Under the pieces are notes generated by a model. It searched no databases, was not told the DNA's origin, and was given only the letters and a program-made list of their open reading frames with translations. From positions 490,027-554,026 of the forward strand of contig NZ_RWKV01000015.1 in NCBI RefSeq assembly GCF_003993795.1: DNA of 64,000 nucleotides, read 5' to 3'. This document shows positions 8,131 to 15,590 of this stretch, piece after piece; position 1 is the stretch's first letter; every line of letters starts with the position of its first letter. The stretch comes from Aquabacter cavernae. Its GTDB lineage: Bacteria > Pseudomonadota > Alphaproteobacteria > Rhizobiales > Xanthobacteraceae. The position numbers were made by a program, and so were the translations under genes.

Positions 8131-9609
8131 TTATCGCACCCGCTGGGTCACCCGCACATTGGACGGGGCGAACACATAGACCGGCACATTGGCCATGGCC
8201 TCGCCGGAAAAGCGCGTGGTGGAGAGCCCGGCGGTGGGATCCGCCGAGAAGCCGTTGGCCACCGCCACCTTGGGCGGCGCCATGAAGCTGGCGAAGGCCC
8301 GAAGCTCCGGCAGGCGCATGAAGGTCTCGCCCGCCAAAGCGGGACCGACGAACAGGCGGCCGAAGGGAATGTCCTTGCTCTTCTGGCGCTGGAGCGCGGG
8401 CGCGGCCACCATGGACTGGGTGAGCGGGCGGCCGGGATCGAGATCCGCCACCGCCGGAGCGTAGGAGAGCAGCGCCTCGGGCGACTGTTCCTGGGTGCCA
8501 CGGGTGATGACGGCGGGCAGCGGCACGGGGCCGAGGCTGGCGGTGACCACCGGGTCCATCGGACGGCGCAGCGGGAGCGGAACGTTGGTGAGCGGCGCCA
8601 CCACGGCCTGGGTGGCCACGATGGCCGCTGCGATCTCCGCCGGGCGGGCGGTGGGCAGCGGCGCGGCGGCAAGGCTCGTGACGGACGGCGCGAGGGATGC
8701 CTGACGGACGGAGGCGGACGACGGCATGTCTGCCGCCGCAACCTGGGTGGGCTTGGCCGTGGCAGGCTTGGAGCGGGACGCCACCTGGGGAGCGGCCTCC
8801 TCGTCCGGCGCGCCCTCTTCTTCCTCGTCCACCGACTTCTTGAAGCTGAACAGGCTGGCGAAGAACTTGCGTATGCCTTCACCCGCATCGTTGGACGCTA
8901 CCTCCACGGTGCGGCGGCTGCCTTCCAGCTCCGCCAGCGCCTCCTCATAGCGCGCCAGCGGCTTGCCGTTGGAGGGAACGTGCACGGTCTTCTCGTCGGG
9001 GAAGACCCGGACCAATTGGTCGTGGGTCATGCGCGGCCAGTGGCGGATGGAGCCGGTGTCCAGATGGACGAAATTATTGCCCGGATAGAAACCCACGCCG
9101 CCGCGCTGCATCTGCAGGCCCGCCACGCGGACGGCGGAGAGGCTTACGCCCGGCATGTAGAAGTCCATGGCCCGGCCGCGCGTATGCTGGCTCTGCTCGG
9201 CCACAGCCTTGGACCGGGACCTCAGCATGGCGTTGGTGGAGGGCGAGCGGTAGCCGGACAGCGCCTTGATGCCGTCCTTCGCGTCCACGTCGCGATAGAC
9301 CTCCCAAACCAGATCGAACAGTTCGGGGGCCATCTCGGTGGGCTCGGACTTGCGCCAGTCGCGCAGCAGCCAGCTCAGCTTCTTGATGACCTCCTGGTCG
9401 TAGCGGCCGTCACGCTTGAAGGTGAAGGAGCCGCTTTCGCCGGTATGGACGAATTCGATGGTGAGGGTGCGCGTGTCGCCGTTGGCCACCGCGTTCTGAA
9501 GCGAGGAGGTCCCGGTGAGGACCACGGCAAGGGCTGCGAAAACCGCCTGGCACCGCCGGCTTGCGGCCAGCGTGCGGAGGAAGGCGGGTACACGGGGAAG
9601 CTGGGGCAA
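8131..9609 (-). CDS. DUF882 (YcbK-like, peptidase M15 fold) exported protein
   Basis: About 492 residues. The N-terminal part after a hydrophobic segment (AVFAALAVVLTGTSS) is the DUF882/YcbK domain: ALSGYRSPSTNAML, SQHTRGRAMDFYMPG and GNNFVHLDTG give the H...D...H set of M15 zinc peptidases, which act on peptidoglycan cross-links or stems. The second half is a long Ala/Pro/Ser-rich region with no domain I can name. The start is uncertain: the frame is open to a TTG at 9747, and the TTG at 9609 is preferred because it puts a short basic n-region before the hydrophobic helix. An N-terminal signal or anchor implies a periplasmic location. Confidence 0.8.
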   Translation of the reverse strand: MPQLPRVPAFLRTLAASRRCQAVFAALAVVLTGTSSLQNAVANGDTRTLTIEFVHTGESGSFTFKRDGRYDQEVIKKLSWLLRDWRKSEPTEMAPELFDLVWEVYRDVDAKDGIKALSGYRSPSTNAMLRSRSKAVAEQSQHTRGRAMDFYMPGVSLSAVRVAGLQMQRGGVGFYPGNNFVHLDTGSIRHWPRMTHDQLVRVFPDEKTVHVPSNGKPLARYEEALAELEGSRRTVEVASNDAGEGIRKFFASLFSFKKSVDEEEEGAPDEEAAPQVASRSKPATAKPTQVAAADMPSSASVRQASLAPSVTSLAAAPLPTARPAEIAAAIVATQAVVAPLTNVPLPLRRPMDPVVTASLGPVPLPAVITRGTQEQSPEALLSYAPAVADLDPGRPLTQSMVAAPALQRQKSKDIPFGRLFVGPALAGETFMRLPELRAFASFMAPPKVAVANGFSADPTAGLSTTRFSGEAMANVPVYVFAPSNVRVTQRVR

Positions 9610-9891
9610 TGTCGCGAACCCGGGGCTCAGGTCTAATTCTGCCGCGCACTGATGACGGCGCGCGGCGTGAAGCTCAACAGAGTCTTGCCGGGTTCGGTTA
9701 AGGGCGTGTTGACGCCCTGCTTCCCCCTTCGCCAACGGGCGGGCCAAGAGGCCGTCCGTCGCTCACGCTTGTGTGACTAGAAACAGAGTATGGCGAAAAC
9801 GTGCTGACCGACCGTGTCAAGAAAGCCACAGGCAAGCCTTAACAGAGCCTTAACCATGAACGCAACACAGCCTCTTGCCAACAGGCAGACG

Positions 9892-9934
9892 GGGTTTTGC
9901 CGCGTGCTGTCCACAATCACGGGCGGCAAAACCC
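9892..9934 (+). promoter_or_regulatory. inverted repeat in the leader of the CDF transporter gene
   Basis: A perfect 12-bp inverted repeat, GGGTTTTGCCGC and GCGGCAAAACCC, with a 19-nt spacer, lies 86-128 nt before the CDF start. It could be an mRNA leader hairpin or a wide operator. Just upstream is a direct repeat GCCTTAAC-AGA-GCCTTAAC. Confidence 0.5.
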
Positions 9935-10019
9935 GATAACAAGCGACGGGATGTCACAGAGACGACGCGGGGATGGGCCACCTACCGGACCCATGCCGTA
10001 CCAAGGAGGCGAGGCGAAG

Positions 10020-10943
10020 ATGACGGAACAGAGCGTCCTGAGGCTCTCAATCCTGGTGACGGTGGCCGTCGCGATGTTCGGCATCGGGTTCGGAATCCTG
10101 TCCTCCTCCTTCTCCATCACCTTCGACGGCGTCTATGCGCTGGCGGATGCCTCCATGAGCCTCCTGGCGCTCACCGTGGCGCGGCTCATCGATGGCTACG
10201 GCCATTCGCGGGAAGCTGGCGGGCGGCTGCGGGCGCGCTTCTCCACCGGCTTCTGGCATCTGGAGCCCATCGTGCTGGGGCTCAACGGCACGCTGCTGAT
10301 GATGGTGTCCATCTACGGCCTCATCAATGCGGCGCTCTCCATCATGCATGGCGGGCACGAGCTGAAATTCGACTTCGCCATCATCTATGCGGTGGTGACG
10401 CTCTGCGCCTGCATCGCCATGGCCATCTACGCCACCCGTGCCAACCGCACGCTGCGCTCGGACTTCCTGGCGCTGGACGCCAAGGCCTGGATGATGTCGG
10501 GCGGCATCACGGCGGCGCTGCTCATCGCCTTCAGCCTGGGCGCGGCGGTGGACGGCACGCAGTTCGCCTGGATCCGGCCCTATCTGGACCCGGCGGTGCT
10601 GGGGCTGGTCTCGCTGGTCATCATCCCGCTGCCCATCCGCACGGTGCGCCAGGCGCTGGCGGATATCCTGCTCATCGCCCCGCGCGATCTCACCGACCAT
10701 GTGCGGGCGGTGGCGGCGGAGGCGGTGAAGCGGCATGGCTTCCTCTCCTACCGCACCTATATCGCCAAGGTGGGCCGGGCGAAGCAGATCGAGATCTATT
10801 TCATCGTGCCGCCCGGTCTGCCCGCGCAGCCCGTGGAGTTCTGGGACCGCCTCCGGGACCAGATCGGCGACGAGATCGGCGATGAGGGGCCGGACCGCTG
10901 GCTCACCATCGCCTTCACCGCCGACCCGGAATGGGCGGAATAG
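10020..10943 (+). CDS. cation diffusion facilitator (CDF) family transporter
   Basis: 307 residues, about six membrane helices followed by a cytoplasmic C-terminal domain with the CDF beta-alpha fold (YRTYIAKVGRAKQIEIYFIVPPG). The ATG at 10020 follows AAGGAGG at good spacing and replaces an upstream in-frame extension. The zinc site looks degenerate: in helix 2 only the second acidic residue is evident (YALADASMSLLAL), and the helix 5 HxxxD pair seems replaced by LDAKAWMMSGG. It may therefore move a different ion or work differently from YiiP. Divergent from DUF882, with a structured leader. Confidence 0.8.
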   Translation: MTEQSVLRLSILVTVAVAMFGIGFGILSSSFSITFDGVYALADASMSLLALTVARLIDGYGHSREAGGRLRARFSTGFWHLEPIVLGLNGTLLMMVSIYGLINAALSIMHGGHELKFDFAIIYAVVTLCACIAMAIYATRANRTLRSDFLALDAKAWMMSGGITAALLIAFSLGAAVDGTQFAWIRPYLDPAVLGLVSLVIIPLPIRTVRQALADILLIAPRDLTDHVRAVAAEAVKRHGFLSYRTYIAKVGRAKQIEIYFIVPPGLPAQPVEFWDRLRDQIGDEIGDEGPDRWLTIAFTADPEWAE

Positions 10944-10989
10944 GCGGCACGCGGCCGCCCCTCACCGGGCGCGGCCGCGCCAACCGCGA

Positions 10990-13137
10990 TCAGCGCGTGG
11001 CGGTGCGCGGCTTGCTGGAGGCGACGTGCTGCGGGCCGTCGAGCCCCAGCAATTCCTCCACCTTGGCGTCGATGCCGTAGAGGTCCGGGCGGCTGACGAA
11101 GCGGCCGGTCGGGTCCGTGAAGGCGGTGAAATAGACCAGATGGACCGGGATGTGGCGCTTCAGGTTGATGTAGCGCTCCTTGCCGCCGAACATGGCGCCG
11201 ATCTTCTGCTCGGTCCAACCGTCATTGGGCATGCCCAGGGAGAACACCACCTCCCCGAACGACAGCGGGTCCTGCACGCGCACGCAGCCATGGCTGTAGG
11301 CGCGGCGCTCATTGGCGAACAGGCTGCGCGAGGACGTGTCGTGCAGATAGACCGAGTGCTGGTTCGGGAACATGAACTTGATGCGCCCGAGCGCGTTGCG
11401 CTCGCCCGGCGGCTGGCGGAAGGAATAGCCGCCGAGCCCGGCCGCCCAGTTCACCGAGCCGGGATCCACCGCGCGCCCGCCGCGCTCGATGGTGATGCCC
11501 TGGCGGGCGAGATAATAGGGATCGCGCTGGAGGTTCGGCAGCATCTCCTTGCGGGCGATGCTGGGCGGCACGTTCCAGGAGGGGTTCACCACCACATATT
11601 CCATGTCGTGGGTGAGCAGCGGGGTGGGCGTCTCCGGCTTGCCCACCACCACGCGCGTGTCATGGATGACCCGGCCGTTATCGACGATGCGGACCATGTA
11701 TTCGGGGATGTTCACCATCACATGGGCCTGGCCGAGATCCCGCGGCAGCCAGCGCCAGCGCTCCATATTGGCGATGATCTGGGACGTGCGGTCGCGCGGG
11801 GCGGCGATGGCGTTGAGGGCGGCCAGCGTGCCGGCGCCCACCACGCCGTCCGCCTCCAGGCCGCCGGTCATCTGGAAGAGGCGCACCGCCTCCACCACCG
11901 GGGCGTCATAGATGCGGTCATTCTCGGCCTGGCTCGGCGCAAGGCCCAGGCGCTCGCGCAGCAGCGGCACGCGCACGTCCACCTCGCCGGGGCGGATGCG
12001 CATGCCGTCGGGAATGAAGGGCAGGCGCTTGGTGCCGGCCTTCGCCGGGGTCTGCGCTTCCGCCAGCTTCGCCTTCAGCGCCGCATAGCCCGCATGGGGC
12101 GGATTGTAGGCGGCGAGCGCGGCGCTGGCGTCGGACGCGGTGGCCAGCGCGTTCAGCACGCTCAGCTGGTCGGGGAAGCTGCGGGTGGGCGTCACGCCGG
12201 ACGAGACCCGCGAGGGATCGAACCGTCCCGCCTGGGCGTGGCGGGCATAGACCAGCGCGCTGGCGGCGAGCCGCAGCTCCGCCTGGGCGAGCTGGTCGGG
12301 ATCGGTGCCGGTGATCTTGGGCAGCTTGTAGTCGGAGGGTTCGAGCCCGTCCTCCCCGGCGGCCGAGAAGCGCGCGATGATCGCCTTGCCGCGCGCAGTC
12401 AGGCCCTTCTGGTCCACGAAGACGGGCGCATCGGCACGGGCGCCGTAGAAGGCGGCGATGGCCTCCTGGTCCTTGCCGGTGGTGGGCACCGCCAGCTGGC
12501 GCGCCAGCGCCTGGGAGATGCCCGCCAGCGGATCGGCGGGCGCGACGGGAGCGGCCGGCTCCGCCGCGCGCACCGGCGCGGGGGCGGGAGAAACAGGAGC
12601 AGCCGCAGAGGACGGCTCGGCCTTGGGCTGCGCGGGTTCCGCGAGCTTGGGCTCGGCGACCTTGGGCGCGGCATCGAGGCCCGTGGGCGCAGCCGGAGCG
12701 GCCGGCAGTTCCACGGTGACGGCGACGGGCGCCGCGGGCGCGGCATCTAGCCCGGTGGGCGATGCGGGCTCGGGCGGAAGCTCGGCGGTGACCGGAGCGG
12801 CAGGGGCCGCCTCGGAAGCGGCGGCGGCAGCGGGGGCAGTAGCCGGAGCGGCGGCTTCGACAGGCGCGGCCTGGGACGTGGGGGCGGCAGGCTCCGCCGA
12901 GCTATTGGAGACCCGCTCGCCGGATGCGCCCGGCTGGCCCGCCGTGTCGCCGGGGTGCGGGGCTTCGCCGGTCAGGTGGCGCGGGGCACTGTCACCCGCA
13001 CGGGGCTGAGCGGAATCGGCCGTGCCCATACCGGCATATCCGGTCACCGGCTCCGTGTTCGGCTGCGCCACCGCCAGCACGGCGCTGGAGGCGAGGGCGG
13101 CCACGACATAAAGAGCCTTCTTGCCATTACCGGCCAT
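10990..13137 (-). CDS. L,D-transpeptidase family protein (YcbB/LdtD-like)
   Basis: 715-residue periplasmic enzyme that should form 3-3 cross-links in peptidoglycan. Order: an N-terminal hydrophobic segment (ALYVVAALASSAVLAVAQP), about 200 residues of Ala/Pro-rich low complexity, a YcbB-type scaffold domain (QEAIAAFYGARADAPVFVDQKGLT), a peptidoglycan-binding segment (VRLFQMTGGLEADGVVGAGTLAALN), and the YkuD catalytic domain. The active site is intact: SHGCVRVQDP with His616 and Cys618. The ATG follows GGAGGGAG. Longer than E. coli LdtD (615) because of the disordered linker. The response regulator upstream on the same strand may be co-transcribed. Confidence 0.93.
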   Translation of the reverse strand: MAGNGKKALYVVAALASSAVLAVAQPNTEPVTGYAGMGTADSAQPRAGDSAPRHLTGEAPHPGDTAGQPGASGERVSNSSAEPAAPTSQAAPVEAAAPATAPAAAAASEAAPAAPVTAELPPEPASPTGLDAAPAAPVAVTVELPAAPAAPTGLDAAPKVAEPKLAEPAQPKAEPSSAAAPVSPAPAPVRAAEPAAPVAPADPLAGISQALARQLAVPTTGKDQEAIAAFYGARADAPVFVDQKGLTARGKAIIARFSAAGEDGLEPSDYKLPKITGTDPDQLAQAELRLAASALVYARHAQAGRFDPSRVSSGVTPTRSFPDQLSVLNALATASDASAALAAYNPPHAGYAALKAKLAEAQTPAKAGTKRLPFIPDGMRIRPGEVDVRVPLLRERLGLAPSQAENDRIYDAPVVEAVRLFQMTGGLEADGVVGAGTLAALNAIAAPRDRTSQIIANMERWRWLPRDLGQAHVMVNIPEYMVRIVDNGRVIHDTRVVVGKPETPTPLLTHDMEYVVVNPSWNVPPSIARKEMLPNLQRDPYYLARQGITIERGGRAVDPGSVNWAAGLGGYSFRQPPGERNALGRIKFMFPNQHSVYLHDTSSRSLFANERRAYSHGCVRVQDPLSFGEVVFSLGMPNDGWTEQKIGAMFGGKERYINLKRHIPVHLVYFTAFTDPTGRFVSRPDLYGIDAKVEELLGLDGPQHVASSKPRTATR

Positions 13138-13274
13138 ATGGACACTCCCTCCGCGGCGCCCTGATTGCAGGGTCCACCGCCCGATTCCTCACCCACCCCT
13201 TCCGGCCGAGCTTGCACCGGCGGCGGGACGCTTCAACTCACAAGCGCAGGCGCGCACGCCTTTTTTCGCCGCAG

Positions 13275-13940
13275 TCACTCTGCGGCAACGGAAAGCTCAG
13301 CCACAGGTTCCCCGAAAGACAGGCCGAGTTCGCCGAGCCGGCGGTACAAAGTGGAACGGCCGATGCCCAGGCGCCGGGCCACCTCGCTCATGCGCCCGCC
13401 ATAAAGGGAGACCGCCGCCGCGATCACGTCCCGCTCAAGCTGCGCCAGGGATCGGGCATGGCCGCTACGGTCGAGCAGAGGCAGGTTCGCCTCCGGCTCG
13501 GGGGCCAGTTCCGGCACAGCGGGAAAGGCGATGACATTGTCCGCGCGGGACGGCTCGACGCCCTCGCGGGCGATGCGCCCGAAGGCGAGGGCATTGGCGA
13601 TGGAGACCTTCAGGCGCAGGGCGCCCGCGGGCTTCACCACGAAATCCCGCGCGCCGGCATTCAGCGCCGAATCGACGGCGTCCACGCCGGAATGGGTGAC
13701 GGCCGCCACCACCGGCACGCACAGGCCGCGCGCCTGCATGGCGCGCAGCACGCCCATGCCGTCGAGCCCCGGCAGGACGAGGTCCAGCAGAACCGCGTCG
13801 AAGGGTTCGCCTTCCAGCCGCCGGAGGGCATCGTCGCCATCCACGGCCAAAACGCAGGAATGGCCGAGGCAGGCCAGGGCGGAGAGGAGACGGTCCGCTT
13901 CCAGCGGATCGTCTTCGACAACGAGAATACGCGCGCTCAT
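13275..13940 (-). CDS. response regulator with Fis-type HTH output
   Basis: 221 residues. The N-terminal receiver has the acidic pair (Glu9/Asp10/Asp11), the phospho-acceptor Asp53 in VLLDLVLPGLDG, Thr82 and Lys103 in FVVKPAG. A short linker leads to a C-terminal Fis-type helix-turn-helix (ERDVIAAAVSLYGGRMSEVA then RRLGIGRSTLYRRLGELGL). There is no AAA+ sigma-54 domain, so it is like ActR/RegA in layout but longer. No histidine kinase is encoded in the window. The ATG at 13940 begins the receiver; earlier in-frame codons are not family-like. Confidence 0.85.
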   Translation of the reverse strand: MSARILVVEDDPLEADRLLSALACLGHSCVLAVDGDDALRRLEGEPFDAVLLDLVLPGLDGMGVLRAMQARGLCVPVVAAVTHSGVDAVDSALNAGARDFVVKPAGALRLKVSIANALAFGRIAREGVEPSRADNVIAFPAVPELAPEPEANLPLLDRSGHARSLAQLERDVIAAAVSLYGGRMSEVARRLGIGRSTLYRRLGELGLSFGEPVAELSVAAE

Positions 13941-14076
13941 GGGACTCCGCACTCGGCTGATTCCCCAAGCTTGTGCGGTGATGGTTAAGAGAGTCTGAGG
14001 AGGTCCGGCAAAAGCCTCGTTCCTCCCGCTTCTTAAAGAGTGATCGCCCCGCCCCGATGAGTTGGAGGCTGATTCA

Positions 14077-14102
14077 CCCCTCGGGTTGATCACCCTGAGG
14101 GG
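14077..14102 (-). terminator. hairpin beyond the ArsR gene
   Basis: Stem of CCCCTC/GAGGGG plus GGGT/ACCC with one bulged T and a 5-nt loop, sitting 9 nt past the arsR-family stop codon. No T-run, so termination is only likely. Confidence 0.45.
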
Positions 14103-14110
14103 ATCAGGCT

Positions 14111-14431
14111 CTATGCGCGCGCCGCGGCTTCCGCAGCCAGCAGCCGCACCAGATCGGGGAAACGGCGCTCCAGATCGTCCCAGCGCAATTCGTTGGTCCG
14201 TCCGTTGCCGAGATCCACCTGCCGGATCAGCCCGGCCTCACGCAGCACGCGAAAATGATGGGTGCGCGTGGCCTTCGCCACCGGCAGATCGAATGTGCCG
14301 CACAGGCGCACGCAATTGCGCTCGGCCATGAGCGCCAGGACGATCCGCAGCCGCGTGGGATCGGCCAGAGCGGCAAAGAGAGTGCCGATCTCCAGCGTGT
14401 CCATCTCGGGGTGCGGCAGCTCTGCAGTCAC
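14111..14431 (-). CDS. ArsR-family winged-helix regulator
   Basis: 106 residues with the ArsR core: FAALADPTRLRIVLALMAE, then a recognition helix in KATRTHHFRVLREAGLIRQVD and a wing (LGNGRTNELRWDDLE). The metal-binding CxC motif of SmtB/ArsR sensors is absent; cysteines occur only in CVRLCGTF, so it may sense oxidants, electrophiles or another ligand. It faces a quinone oxidoreductase gene across 77 bp that hold a perfect inverted repeat, so auto-repression and control of that gene are likely. Confidence 0.88.
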   Translation of the reverse strand: MTAELPHPEMDTLEIGTLFAALADPTRLRIVLALMAERNCVRLCGTFDLPVAKATRTHHFRVLREAGLIRQVDLGNGRTNELRWDDLERRFPDLVRLLAAEAAARA

Positions 14432-14443
14432 GCCTTGTCTCTT

Positions 14444-14465
14444 AGGTACGATTTACATCGTACCT
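14444..14465. promoter_or_regulatory. ArsR-type operator between arsR-family gene and qor-like gene
   Basis: A perfect inverted repeat, AGGTACGAT-TTAC-ATCGTACCT, lies 12 nt before the regulator start and 43 nt before the oxidoreductase start. Position and symmetry suit a dimeric winged-helix repressor controlling both genes. Confidence 0.75.
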
Positions 14466-14508
14466 TTCCCTGACTATCACTTCCACCAGCGATAAAGGGA
14501 GAAGCAGC

Positions 14509-15486
14509 ATGACGGCAAGCCGCGTGGTCGAGCTGGAGGGCTTCGGCGGCCCGGAGGTTCTGAAGGTGGTGACGCGGGACGTTCCGGCGCCCGGGCCCGG
14601 CAAGGCCCAGGTGCGCCAGACCGCCATCGGCTTCAACTTCATCGACATCTACCAGCGACAAGGGGTCTATCCCCTGCCCTTGCCCACCGGCCTCGGCTTC
14701 GAGGCGGCAGGTGTGGTGGAGGCGGTGGGCGCCAGCGTCGTGTCGCCCAAGGTGGGCGATCGCGTCGCCTATATGCATGCGGGCGTCGGCGCCTATGCGG
14801 AGCGCCGCAACGTGCCCGCCGACAAGCTCGTGACGCTGCCCGACGCCATCAGCGACGAGATGGCGGCAAGCCTCCTGTTCAAGGGCATGACCGCGCAATA
14901 TCTCGTCCGCCGCACCCACCATGTGGTGCCGGGCGATGTGCTGCTGGTCCATTCGGCGGCGGGGGGCGTCGGGCAGATTCTCTCCCGCTGGGCCACCGCG
15001 CTCGGCGCGAAGGTCTATGGCACCACCGGCTCGCCGGAAAAGCGCGCGGCCGCTTTGGCGACGGGCTGCCGGGAGGTGCTGGACCTCAACGACCCGGCCT
15101 GGCCGGAAAACTTCGTCGCGGCGGCCGGGCAGAAGGCGCGGGTGGTCTATGACGCGGTGGGCAAGGACACGCTGCTACGCTCGCTGGATTGCGCCGCCCC
15201 GTTCGGCCTTGTGGTCTCCTATGGCGCGGCGTCCGGCAAGTCCCCCGCCATCGATCCCGAACTGTTGAACAAGAAGGGCTGCCTGTTCCTCACCCGCCCC
15301 TCTGTCTTCCCGCACAACGCCGACCCCGCCACCTTCCGCGCCAATGCGGCCGATCTCTTCGACGCGGTGGCGCGCGGGCATGTGAGCGTGGATATCGGCG
15401 CGCGCTTTGCGCTGGACGACATCGCGGAGGTTCACCGCGCGGCGGAGGAGCGGCGCGTCACCGGCACCCTCCTGATTATCCCCTGA
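14509..15486 (+). CDS. quinone oxidoreductase (zinc-free MDR family)
   Basis: 325 residues, the normal length of NADPH:quinone reductase QorA. It starts ASRVVELEGFGGPEVLKVV and has the GroES-like fold, the family segment TAIGFNFIDIYQRQGVYPLPLP, GLGFEAAGVVEAVG, and the NADPH-binding HSAAGGVGQILSRWATALGAKVYGTTGS (in parts). No catalytic zinc ligands, as expected for quinone reductases. It reduces quinones or reactive alkenals in the cytoplasm. The ATG follows AAAGGGAGAAG. Divergent from the ArsR gene, whose operator lies in its promoter region. Confidence 0.92.
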   Translation: MTASRVVELEGFGGPEVLKVVTRDVPAPGPGKAQVRQTAIGFNFIDIYQRQGVYPLPLPTGLGFEAAGVVEAVGASVVSPKVGDRVAYMHAGVGAYAERRNVPADKLVTLPDAISDEMAASLLFKGMTAQYLVRRTHHVVPGDVLLVHSAAGGVGQILSRWATALGAKVYGTTGSPEKRAAALATGCREVLDLNDPAWPENFVAAAGQKARVVYDAVGKDTLLRSLDCAAPFGLVVSYGAASGKSPAIDPELLNKKGCLFLTRPSVFPHNADPATFRANAADLFDAVARGHVSVDIGARFALDDIAEVHRAAEERRVTGTLLIIP

Positions 15487-15493
15487 TGGTCCC

Positions 15494-15529
15494 GAGGGAG
15501 GGCGGCCCGCTCTCGGCGCGCCTTCCCTC
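15494..15529 (+). terminator. hairpin after the quinone oxidoreductase gene
   Basis: GAGGGAGGGCG can pair with CGCCTTCCCTC (one G-T wobble) across a 14-nt loop, 7 nt after the stop. No T-run follows. Confidence 0.4.
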
Positions 15530-15590
15530 CGGCCCTGCGGCACTCTAGATAAGGAGCCATACGGTTCGTACCGCTCCCGTCGGAGGTCCC

